This document shows, piece after piece, positions 54,642-64,000 of a stretch of DNA of 64,000 nt. The translations under genes and the position numbers were made by a program. The notes beneath the pieces are model-generated. The model saw nothing but the letters and a program-made list of their open reading frames with translations. It did no database searches and was not told where the DNA came from. The number at the start of each line of letters is the position of its first letter. The stretch's first letter is position 1. This DNA is from Cricetomys ansorgei. Lineage: Eukaryota > Chordata > Mammalia > Rodentia > Nesomyidae. The stretch is from contig JAMJFZ010003624.1 of NCBI GenBank assembly GCA_026225945.1, forward strand, positions 6,858,001 through 6,922,000, given 5' to 3'.

Positions 54642-54835
54642 ATTTTGTCAGCGCTATGGATTGAGCCCAAGGCCTGTGCATTCTTGACAAGCATATTACC
54701 ATAGAAATATACCCCTGACATTTCTAAAAGTTTAAAGACAGGGTATTTCCATCAAGCCCGGGCTAGTCTTTAACTCATAATCCTCCTGCCTTGTGAGTGC
54801 TGGGATTACAAGCCTATATTGCCAACCCAACTTCA
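54642..54835 (-). repeat. Old ID-like plus B1-like SINE relics (B4-type arrangement)
   Basis: GCGCTATGGATTGAGCCCAA with TTGACAAGCATATTACCATA (ID-like) precedes GACAGGGTATTTCCATCAAG and GAGTGCTGGGATTACAAGCC (B1-like), both reverse. Confidence 0.65.
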
Positions 54836-55690
54836 GTTAGAAGTTGTTAGATAGTCAGAATAGGTAGAACTGATGTGTCTGGACCTCAAAACCTTACAGA
54901 TAGAGTTTCACTGTCCCTTTGAGGAGCTCATGGTGTTTAATACGCAGGTACCCATGAACACTCCAGAAAGCCTGTGTATAGTCAGGGAAGGTAGTGCTTG
55001 CACACTAAGAAACGAAGTTGGAAGGCAAAGGTGACCCGGAGTCAAGGTTGACTTGAACTGCTCCGTTTGCAGTTGGCTCTTCATTCTTGACCGTTCGAAT
55101 TCATTTTTCTTTGTAAAATAACCATGATTTCCAAGGAAAATAGCTTCCTGGGCCAAATTCCAACTGGAGAACTGAGCTGTGAGAGGAGGCAGGCTAGGGG
55201 AGGGTTCTTGCTAAATGGCGAGGTGGCTTCCCTTCCTTCTGTTGTTTCTGCACGTCTTGTCCGCTGTAGTTAGAGTGTGGTGGGGGTTTTTGTTTCTAAC
55301 AGCCCTGTGTTGGATGTTCCCATCTCCTTTGGCTGTGGATGTCTTTCCTCTTCCCCTTCTTGACTTTGAGGTCTAGGGCAGGCCTGGATCCTGCTTCTCT
55401 GTTAACCTTGTTTACCTCCCTGCTAGAGTTCTAATCAAAAAGGCTTAGCCACAAGAGGGATCTGTGAGTAGAATCCGGTGTGTCTCATGCCACTGGGATA
55501 GCTCTACTTGTGTACATGTCTCTCAGACTGGTAGTGTCCGTAACCAAGCTCCTGTTTCCTCACCCAGCCCTGGACCACTGATGCCACCCCTGTGTCTGCT
55601 GATGGCTGCTTCACGCTCTCCTCAGACTTCTGCTTGGAGGGGCAGCTGCCTTTCCTTCCCTTCATATTCCTCTGCCCGTTTGTCAGGACA
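54836..55690. other. Putative intron, nothing recognised
   Basis: Unique sequence without recognisable exons. Confidence 0.5.
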
Positions 55691-55691
55691 T

Positions 55692-56345
55692 CTTGGCAGC
55701 TGTCTGCAGCATGTATCCAGTTCTGACCACTCCTCACCATTTCCTTGATGTGTCTCCTTCTCAGCTACTATCCTCTTTGGACTGAATCAATCACGGCAAT
55801 GGCCTCCAGCAAGTCTCCTGCTGCACAGCAGCACACCTGCTAGTATATGTACATCAGCTCATATTGGTCCTTATCTCAAAACCTTAGACGACTCCGGCTC
55901 CTCAGGCTCCCAAGGAAGCCCAGGGCTTCAGGATGACTTTCGAGGTCTTCTGGGATTAGCCCTCCACTCTTCTGGGTCCCCGTCTCATTGCTCTCTCTGT
56001 TCTCTCTGCTCCTGGTGCCTGGCCTCCTTCCAGCTCTGTGTGTATGCCCATACCGCACACAGGCTTTCCAGAGCTCAGCCTGCACATCTGCGGCTTTCCC
56101 CTGCTGGCTTTGCTCAACAGCTGTATGTAGAATTGAACCTACTTCCACCCTTGCCAATCTCCCCTGCCTTTTATTTCTTTCTGCCACCTTCTAATGTGTT
56201 GATATAATATTGATTTTTGGATACTGTTTATTGCCTATCAACAAATTGTAAACCTCAGAGATGCCAGCAGTGTTTCTTCTCTTGCTCAATCATACAGTGT
56301 TCAACATAAAATATCCTGATACCCAGCAGATGGCCTGAATGTTAT
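55692..56345 (+). mobile_element. LINE-2 relic
   Basis: Composition and order match the 3' part of L2: GATGACTTTCGAGGTCTTCT, CTTTCCAGAGCTCAGCCTGC, a TTTATTGCCTATCAACAAAT segment with TGTAAACCTCAGAG, and the TCATACAGTGTTCAACATAA end. It is very diverged. Confidence 0.55.
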
Positions 56346-56589
56346 TGAAGACTATTGGTGTTTTGTTTTTTTTTTTTTAAACAATCACCATTGTCCTCCA
56401 GTCTTTGTCAAAGAATCCAATGTAGTTGGAAGATAAAGCAAACAGTTAGCATACAGATCTGTGACAGCTGATTGCTAAATGTCAGGATAAATGAAGATGC
56501 CATCATTGGGAAGATGGAGAGAGGAAAGGCCCTGGGATTTGCTAAGTGCCTGCAGAGTGTCAGTACTTCTCTAGCTGTCTCCTGGGTTC

Positions 56590-56702
56590 CTTTTGGTCCT
56601 TGGAGCAGGTACTGTGAAGCAGGTGAGGAAGCTCAATGTCATAGTGGGTATTTGAGCAAGACTCAACCTCTAACGTCACACACCACAGTGTTAGACTAGG
56701 CA
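56590..56702 (-). repeat. MIR relic
   Basis: GTGAGGAAGCTCAATGTCAT and GAGCAAGACTCAACCTC are weak MIR similarities in reverse. Confidence 0.4.
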
Positions 56703-56934
56703 AGGAATTCATGGAGCTGTCGGTTGGAGCTGGATGAAGGTTATGAAGGATGAGGACACAGGGAAAGCTAGTCTTGGCCAAGTGAGGGTGTATGTGGCAC
56801 AGCCATATTTCATTAAAGGAATGAAGGGTGGAAACAGTGACTTTGAATGCTGAGTGCTGAACCTGGCGTTAGTTTCCAGGTGAATTAGGGATGGGAGTTC
56901 CAGGCCCTTGGTGATTGCCTAACAGGCTCTTTTT

Positions 56935-57092
56935 GGTATGTCAAAACAGGGTTTCTTTGTTGTATGTCTGTTGTATGTAGCTGTCCTGGAACTCACTGTA
57001 TCGACCAGGCTGGCCTCGAACTCACAGAGATCCACCTGCCTCTGCCTACTGAGAGCTAGGATTAAAGGCATGTACCACCACCGCCCAGCTTC
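56935..57092 (-). repeat. B1 SINE
   Basis: TGTCAAAACAGGGTTTCTTT, CTGTCCTGGAACTCACTGTA, TCGACCAGGCTGGCCTCGAA, CACAGAGATCCACCTGCC and GGATTAAAGGCATGTACCAC, full-length reverse B1. Confidence 0.95.
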
Positions 57093-58868
57093 AATTATTT
57101 TCAAAGCATCTTTATTTAAATCTATTGATTTATAGACTGATTGGTTAATCTATTATTTGGTGTTTGGAAAGGACTGACTTTTACTATATATGTTATCTTT
57201 TGGAGATGGAGAGTTTTGTTGAGTGCTTTATAATTTTAAATTGTGAGCCCGTGTCCACTGAGGTGTTGACTGTGGGACTCTGAGTTAGCCTCACATGTGC
57301 TTCTAGTGTAGGGCCATCTTGCATGTTAATTTTTCAGGGAAGTCATCTGAAGGGATCCGCCCTCTCTTTCAGACTTAGAACCTAGGCTGGAAAAGTGGTT
57401 TATTTCTTTCCCATTAGCTCTTGTCATACTTTTTTTCTCCAGTATTATTGTTAATACTAGTCACTCTGTGAGTTCTTCCCTATACAAGACTTTTGTCTTT
57501 TGTTCCCAGCCACACCTGAGTCAAGGTTTTGTCTCCTTCCTTTGAGCCTGTTAGACTCAGTCCTCTGGGACAATGAAACCAGCACAAATCTTCAGAGAAG
57601 AGATTCCTTGTCATAAACTCCACACCCCCACCCCCACCCCCGCCATGTGAGTGTTCATGGCTTTTGGAGAAACTCTCTTACAATTTTGAAGAGTTCAATT
57701 ACATATTTAAAGCAATTCTTGAAATAGCATAGCTAACGTTCTGACCAGTGAGGCCCTGTGGTTGTTTAGATTATAATATAGCAGAAAGGAGAGCCATCAA
57801 CAGTCAGTGAACAAGTTCCTCTAAGGTCACCCGGTAAGCTACACCTGCCGGGTATCCCGTTTCCTTCTGGTGTGCGTTTTCAATTATTCTCTGTCATTTT
57901 AATCAATATCTCCTCTGCATTCTCTGCTAGCAAGCAGTGCTTCTTTTTATTTCTTGGAAACATGGCCTTAGCTATTGTAGACCTCTCCTGGTAGAATCTT
58001 GACTCCCAGGGACCTTGTTTCCCTCACCATAGGATTTCTAGCTGAGCACAGGGAGGAGGGGAAGAGGATCTGAACTTACTGGAGAAGAAGGAAGTACCTC
58101 CCCAGGAACTAGGAACACATGAGACCCACGTGGAGGAACCGATAGCTGATAGCATGGGGAGGTGAGGGGGGGCAGAGGTGCAAAGGGGAGCAAGCCCTGG
58201 AAAGGCCTAAGCTCTGAGGAGTTGAAGGTGCTGCTTTCACAGTAAAAAATGGTGTCTCTGTCCCGAGTGTGGTGGCATCACACAGATAGGATCACTGTCA
58301 TAAAAACGTGATTTAACTTTTGTTCTTCGAACATAGTTAAAAAGGTAAAGATGGATTATTTGAGCAGAGCGTGGCGTGGCCTCACAGCAGAGACGTGGAC
58401 TGTAGTCTGGGGCTGCTGCTATTGTTTGTCGATCAATAAATCAGTCACTTGGTCTGAGTTTTACTAGGCACCTTGGGAAGTGCCTGGCACATCTGTGTTT
58501 TACTGAGTGCTAGAAGAGCTTTCGTCTACAGTGACATTTCCCCTGCACATGTGCAATCAACATGTATAGGGCACATAACTAGACAAGTTGGTGAGTTGCC
58601 CCGCCCCCCGATTCCCCATATAACACACATACACTTGTGTGTATATCGTCAGGAAATGTCATGTTTTCTGGCATTCATTCAAAGGGTCTGGTTGCCTCTT
58701 GACTAAGCTGCATCCCAAACTACATCTTGCTTTCCTTCTAGGTTCCCATTTTTGAGTCGTGGTACCGTGGTAGGGATAAAACAAGGCTTTATAGCCATGA
58801 GAATCCATTATCATATTAACCTTGATCATGTCACTCAGTTAACAATCATGTAGCAAAGAGTGGGGAAC
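57093..58868. other. Putative intron, nothing recognised
   Basis: Unique sequence with a C-rich (CCCCCA)n patch near 57625-57643. No gene feature is recognised. Confidence 0.5.
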
Positions 58869-58871
58869 TCA

Positions 58872-59092
58872 ATGGCTGGAGAGATGGCTCAGTGGTTATA
58901 AGAACTTGCTGCTTTTACAGAGGACCAGGATCCAGTTCCCAAAGCCCACATGGCGGCTGACAAGGGTCTAAAACTCCAGTTCTAGGAGATCTGACACCCT
59001 CTTCTGATCTCTGCTGGCACCAGGCACACATATGGTATACATACATACACACAGGCAAACACTCAAATACATAAAATAAAGACAGTAGGTAG
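58872..59092 (+). repeat. B2 SINE
   Basis: ATGGCTGGAGAGATGGCTCA, GTTCCCAAAGCCCACATGGC, GATCTGACACCCTCTTCTGA and a CATACATACACACAGGC region with ATAAAATAAAG tail, plus strand, full-length. Confidence 0.93.
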
Positions 59093-61125
59093 CAACTAGG
59101 AGACCAGCTAGGGAAGAGTTTGTGTGTATGCATCTGGATGTGTGTTCTGGGAGGGGACTGAGATAAAAGTTAACAAGGCAACAGTGTAATGAGAAGTACC
59201 GATAAAACTCTGGCTGTGAGTCTGCTGTGGACGTATCTGCACACCCTGTTAATTTTGGGGGTTATGTTTTCCAGAACACAGAGTGTAGAGGAACACTTGG
59301 AATTTTTATGTTAAGAAAAAAAGCTTTTGGGCTTAACCGACTAGTCACTAGAGGTTCGTGTTCCCACCCCAGCTGTGGTATAGTTGTTTACAAGTTGAAA
59401 TTGGAATGCTTGATGCAGGTGGCAATAATTTGGTTGGTGCAGTCATTTCTGGCACCTGTAGCTTGTCTTTGGGATTGCGTGCCGCATGGGTTGATGGGAA
59501 CGTTTGGCTTAGGGCATAAAAGGTCTGAAGCCCCGAGAGTCAAGGTGGGCATTGGATGGTGGTTTGTTGCTGGGTTGCTATCGTTGGTTGGTGAGATAAT
59601 TCCTAAGAGAACAAAGGTTGGAGAGATTCAAGCTTAGGACAGCCTAAAAAGAGGCCGTGAAGATTTCTATCTTTCTGTCTTTCTGCATTAAGACTGCTTG
59701 TAAAAGCGGTGAAGATTTCTATCTTTCGTTTCCCCTTCCCTAAATCCAGCATAAGAGATTGCAGCGTACTGCTACAACGGAGTTAGTTCAGTTCAAGGCG
59801 TATGAAAATCTTCCTTGGTTTGACGTCCGCTCCCTTAGGCTCTGTAGAATGCAACATTTAGTTCCTGTCCTTCCCCCCACACTGCCTACAGACACACTGG
59901 GAACCAAATCTAAAGTTTCAATATAGGAGTTCAGTGTTGCAGGAGAAAGCACAGTGACACTTGACTCATAGAAAAGATGAGCCGAGGAGGGGCATTTGGG
60001 TCCCAGGCCTTAGTATAAGTTGATAGCACGAAGAGGGAAAAGACCCAAGCTCCACCTGGCTCACTCCGGGCGGTGCGTGTTTTGGCAGGTGTCCAGTGTT
60101 AAGGCTCACCCACTTGTCCACATCAAGACTGCCTGGAGAGACAAAGCCTTTTTCTTTGGTTTCCCTCGGTGTGGAATACCAACAAAGTACTTCCATGACA
60201 CTACAATAAAACCATTCATCTTAACGGAACCCATGCAGGTTACACACTTTTAAACACTATTTTTGCAGTATCGCCTAAGAATGATACTGCTTTTCTATTC
60301 GACTTAAAAGGAGTCAGTAATAGCTAAGTAAAAAATATTTAGGAATTTTATCTAGTAGATTATTTGTGAAAACAGGAAATTATGTGTTCCTTCCCTAGAG
60401 AAGACACGAAGGGTGTCATTATGCAGTTAACCGGGTACTTTATGGAATGTCGGAATTAGCCTGAGATGGATGTTAACTATAAGTGTGTCTGGACTTGCCC
60501 CTAAATGTCTCAAGGCCAGGGCCTGATAGTTTCTATGCCCTTTCTAATGTTCAGGATTAATTTTCAGTGCTACAGATCCATCCTGGGACCTGTGCATGCT
60601 CACTTACTACTCCACTGTTGAGCCTCTTACCCAACCCTTCAGGTTCATCTAAAAAAAAAAAAAAAATGCCTCTTTAGTTGAAATTTCCTTTGTACTCCAT
60701 TGAAGCTTATATAGTCAATGGAAAAGGAAAACGCTCTTTGTTATTGTTTTAAATTCCAAAATTCACTGTTAGGGTATGGAACTGTTTCTCTGCAGGTTCC
60801 GGGAACCCATGGTTAGAGATGGGTGTCTGTCTTAACATCTGCCTCTCCTGCTCTGGTTATCTGCATCTTGGTCAGTAGTTATCATACACCCAGTTTCTCA
60901 TTCTAGAGACTCAAGAGTCATCTTAGATTTCCTAGGCTCTCCGATTAGCTTGGTAACAGGGCAGTCCTTTTTTTTTTTTTCTTAAATGTCTCTAGATTTA
61001 TTTCTGCCTATCCTATGCCATGGTTTTCATTCAGCTCTCAAGTCACTCACCTGAAGGACAAGAGGGTCTCTCCCTGAAGGACAGTGTCTCTCTCCGAAGC
61101 ATAGCAGTGACTCTCTCTTTCCTGG
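59093..61125. other. Putative intron with small repeats
   Basis: Holds a 19-bp direct repeat (GTGAAGATTTCTATCTTTC at 59657 and 59709), an ID-like relic at 60565-60645, an A-run at 60651-60666 and a T-run at 60968-60980. The 136-codon frame at 59227-59637 begins with GTG and is not supported. Confidence 0.5.
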
Positions 61126-61129
61126 TTTC

Positions 61130-61425
61130 CCTGACTTTGGTCTTTCTTTCCTTCCAGTCTATCTGGCACCAGCCACCACAGTGTTCTTTTGAAAGTACAA
61201 TTCCTATCACTTCTGTCACCTTAACCCTACCCCACACTAGCTTGATGCTCATGCTTCTTATGCTACATTCCCTGGGGGTTTTTGCAGAGACTTTCTTCTA
61301 TTTGTCTTATGCACATATTTCTTGTGAGCTCTGGAGGTCTTTGTAGCTTAACGGTCTTCCTTTCTGCTTCCAAGAGGTTGTGTCCATTTCTTATGCGTGT
61401 AGTATCTATCTTTCAAGTCTTCTTG
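61130..61425 (+). mobile_element. LINE-2 relic (left part)
   Basis: CCAGCCACCACAGTGTTCTT, CAATTCCTATCACTTCTGTC and TTTGCAGAGACTTTCTTC are in the L2 3' order. The right end appears again at 61865-61960. Confidence 0.45.
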
Positions 61426-61730
61426 GCAGATCTACCTTCCACCTAAGCAGTTCTCCGTAGGATTCAGTGTCAGGCCTTGGGGTGGGACAACTGCTGGTGT
61501 TGGGTTGATCTGGCATCAAAGGACTCTTAACCTCCTTGGTGCTGCTGAAGGCCCTTGGCAACTCCTGTCCTCTTTATCTTCCCTCACCTCACCAACACAG
61601 ACATTTAGAGAATCACAAACATTTACTACCCCTATTTCTCAAGTCTTCCTATGTAGGTGTGACCCTACCTAAAAGCCATGACATTCTTTAAATAATACCA
61701 GACCATGCTTGGTATTTCCCCTGTGGATGG

Positions 61731-61732
<2 letters not shown>

Positions 61733-61780
<48 letters not shown>

Positions 61781-61813
61781 TGTGTGTCTGTGTGTCTGTG
61801 TGTCTGTGTGTCT
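61733..61813 (+). repeat. (TG)n microsatellite with TGTC units
   Basis: About 22 TG units followed by TCTGTGTG-type units, flanked on both sides by L2-like sequence. Confidence 0.96.
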
Positions 61814-61864
61814 TACTGCCTCCACATGTGCACTGGACTTTGTCTTTTCCCTCTCTCACACAGC

Positions 61865-61962
61865 TGACACTTCCTCTAGAGCAGGGCTCATCGTGAGATC
61901 TCCTGTATCTACTACACAATGGACACTCATTAAATATTTGTCCAGCAAGTGAGTGTTGGTAT
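61865..61962 (+). mobile_element. LINE-2 3' end
   Basis: AGAGCAGGGCTCATCGTGAG, ACTACACAATGGACACTCAT and TAAATATTTGTCCAGCAAGT match the conserved L2 3' terminus. Confidence 0.65.
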
Positions 61963-62574
61963 TGACCTCAGTGTTTGCCTATTCCTGCAGGTCATTATTT
62001 ACCTATTTCACATGTGCATATCCTTCCTTTCAAATATGTTGAAAGGTTCTGAAAGGGAGGGATGTTATGCTTGTTGTATTATCCAGTGAAACTCAGAGCA
62101 GCAATAAGTAACTGCTCAGCTAAACATTTAGGAAGCAGTCCTGTTTCTAAGGCTAAGTCTCAATGTGTCTAATCTTTGCTGGAAGGAAGGTCATTTCTAA
62201 ATGTTAAAACATTGCTCTAGAATTTCTCCAGTGTTCATACTTTGTTTTATGGGTCTAGAAATGGCTGTAGTCATTAGCAGTTCCAGTGAGAGGATTTCTC
62301 AGCTTCTATGGATGAGGGAAAATAATTGTGTGTTCCTATGATGATGGTATGGAGTCTGGGTGGGAATAGGAAGCAAGAGGGTCGTCATAATCAGCCACAG
62401 CTGCAGCCTGAAATACAGGTGAGAGACCAGGGGAGGTGTGGCTGTCTCTCCAGAGATGTGGGATATACTTTATTGGACAGAAAGGTAACAAGTAATAGGG
62501 AGTATTATTATTGACAGGTCCCTGTCAAAGACCTTTGCCCTTACATTCCTTCTCATTCATATGTATGTATGTAT
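61963..62574. other. Putative intron, nothing recognised
   Basis: Unique sequence without recognised features. Confidence 0.5.
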
Positions 62575-62649
62575 TTAGTGTGTGTGTGTGTGTGTATACA
62601 CTCATATGGAGGCCAGTGCTTGATGATGTGGGAATCTTTATTACTCTTG

Positions 62650-62800
62650 TTTTTTTTTTGAGACAGGGTTTCTCTGTTGTAACTATGGCTGTCCTGGAAC
62701 TCACTCTGTAGACCAGGCTGGCCTTGAACTCACAGAGACCCACCTGGCTCTGCCTCCAGAGTTCTGGGATTAAAGGTGTATGCTGTCAACGCCCGACTCT
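62650..62800 (-). repeat. B1 SINE
   Basis: TTTGAGACAGGGTTTCTCTG, TGTAACTATGGCTGTCCTGG, GACCAGGCTGGCCTTGAACT and CTGGGATTAAAGGTGTATGC, full-length reverse B1. Confidence 0.95.
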
Positions 62801-62803
62801 CCC

Positions 62804-62864
62804 ATTATTATTATTATTATTACTACTACTACTATTACTACTATTACTATTATTATTATATTTA
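62804..62864. repeat. (ATT)n/(ACT)n microsatellite
   Basis: About 60 bp of ATT and ACT trinucleotides between the adjacent B1 and B4 SINEs. Confidence 0.95.
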
Positions 62865-63062
62865 TTTGGGACAGCATCTCTCACTGATTCTGCTAGATCA
62901 CCTGGCCAGAAAGCCCTAGGGATCCTCCTATCTCCACCCCATTCCTTAGCACAGGGGTTACAGGCACACACTGCTGCCCCTGGCTTTCTCATTGGGGATC
63001 CATAGGCAGGTTCTCATGCTTGAGTGGTAATCACATAACTGAATGTGCATCCCCTCGGCCCC
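62865..63062 (-). repeat. B4 SINE
   Basis: GGGACAGCATCTCTCACTGA, TCACCTGGCCAGAAAGCCCT, GGGGTTACAGGCACACACTG, CAGGTTCTCATGCTTGAGTG and ATCCCCTCGGCCCCC follow B4 in reverse. Confidence 0.7.
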
Positions 63063-64000
63063 CATTCCACCTCGCCACAGACATCATAGGTGATTTTTAG
63101 GGATGAATTCTGTATAGGTATATGAGGTCAGTGCTGTTCCCTCTGGCTTCAGCCTCTCAAGCTCTGTGTCTGCATCAAGTCTGTCTTCTCTCCGAGGACT
63201 CCTCTGTCCCTTTATGCTGGCTTCGCACCACCTTCTGCCATTTACGAGTCTCATTTCTGACATCTTTTCTGCTTCATCCTGTCAACTGGACCGAGCTGTG
63301 CGCACCCTCACAGGAGTGGTGTCTTGTATGCTTTAACATCCCTCCCAGGACAGCCTACAGAGTACCCTCAGCCTACAGAGTGACATGTAGTCCATGACAA
63401 TGAGTTGGCTCTAAACATTAAAGAGGAACCTTGGCGACTTCTCGCTGAAGAGGGAATTGAAGTACCGAAAGGTTGTGTCTTGCTCAGGATGCTTGGCTGA
63501 TAATTGAGTTTTGTGTTGACTATAAACAGTACACTGAAAAGACTCACAGAACCAGTAAAAGTTCGGTAGATTTGGAAAAAGCTATTCAAAGGCTTAATCA
63601 CTTTTGTCTATGAGCAAATCTATCCTGAGAAGTACAAATGAGTGTGACAGGCTTGGCGGAACATTCTGTTAACAGCCAACGCATGCTCCTCTCTGTACTT
63701 TATAAACACCCTCTAATTTAGGCTGCACTATTTCAGGCCGACTGGCTCTCCTCCTTCCTCCCCACCCCCACCCACCATCCCCATCGGTTTGCATTAATGA
63801 GACCCTATTGAAGAGTTACTGTGTTGTTGTTTCCTTTCTAGCCTTCAGACACATCCCCAGTGAGATTATAAAATAGTCCAACTTTCCTCTTGCAGCTGCT
63901 GAAACTCGCATGACTCAGATCATTCTAGTCAACATTGTCTATTCAATGGTAGCTTCGCGCCTATATGCTCTCTCCTTACGCATTTCCATTGTGCTGGCAT
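63063..64000. other. Right edge, putative intron
   Basis: Mostly unique; a MIR-like reverse relic at about 63440-63515 (GAAAGGTTGTGTCTTGCTCA). No exon is recognised up to the window edge. Confidence 0.45.

Noticed and set aside
59227..59637. 136-codon plus-strand frame
   Set aside because: GTG start, no motif, no splice framing; consistent with chance.

Overview
This is mammalian, almost certainly muroid rodent, genomic DNA. The evidence is a dense background of rodent-specific SINEs (B1, B2, B3, B4 and ID-like elements), rodent-type LINE-1 pieces, MaLR-like LTRs and long microsatellites, with eukaryotic splice sites and no prokaryotic gene organisation. Several B1 copies carry AACTCACAGAGATC where the common mouse consensus reads differently, and ID copies are few and old. 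I therefore suspect a non-Mus muroid, perhaps cricetid-like. That is inference only.

Bases 1 to about 16,000 are gene-poor, AT-rich and rich in LTRs, and hold relics of two fast-evolving gene families. On the minus strand lies an immunoglobulin kappa variable pseudogene: leader exon 6498-6546, V exon 5786-6093, degenerate recombination signal 5758-5785 and octamer 6642-6649. A second, much more decayed kappa leader/promoter relic lies about 3 kb away (9120-9530). On the plus strand is a vomeronasal type-2 receptor (V2R) pseudogene with exon 2 (11202-11476) and a truncated exon 3 (11833-12515). It has lost its signal-peptide and seven-helix exons and abuts an ERVL-type LTR. A strong CTCF-like motif follows at 13137-13156.

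Bases 16,000 to 30,000 are intergenic: LINE-1 fragments (20986-22597 and 24030-25065), an ancient L1 relic, many SINEs and large simple repeats. At about 30,450-31,480 there is a clear CpG island with GC boxes, G-quadruplex-prone runs and a good plus-strand splice donor at 31085. It is best read as the promoter and first exon of a housekeeping-type gene that I cannot name.

From 31,085 to the right edge (about 33 kb) I find no convincing coding exon. The sequence is of the kind found in long first introns: old L2 and MIR pieces, B1/B3/B4 SINEs, a 76-bp tandem repeat and microsatellites. No functional protein-coding gene, RNA gene, CRISPR array or undescribed biological system can be supported here. 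The most interesting points are the juxtaposed kappa-V and V2R relics with a CTCF-like site, the start-stop/Kozak arrangement and G-runs in the CpG-island exon, inverted SINE pairs, and a local duplication of about 70 bp.
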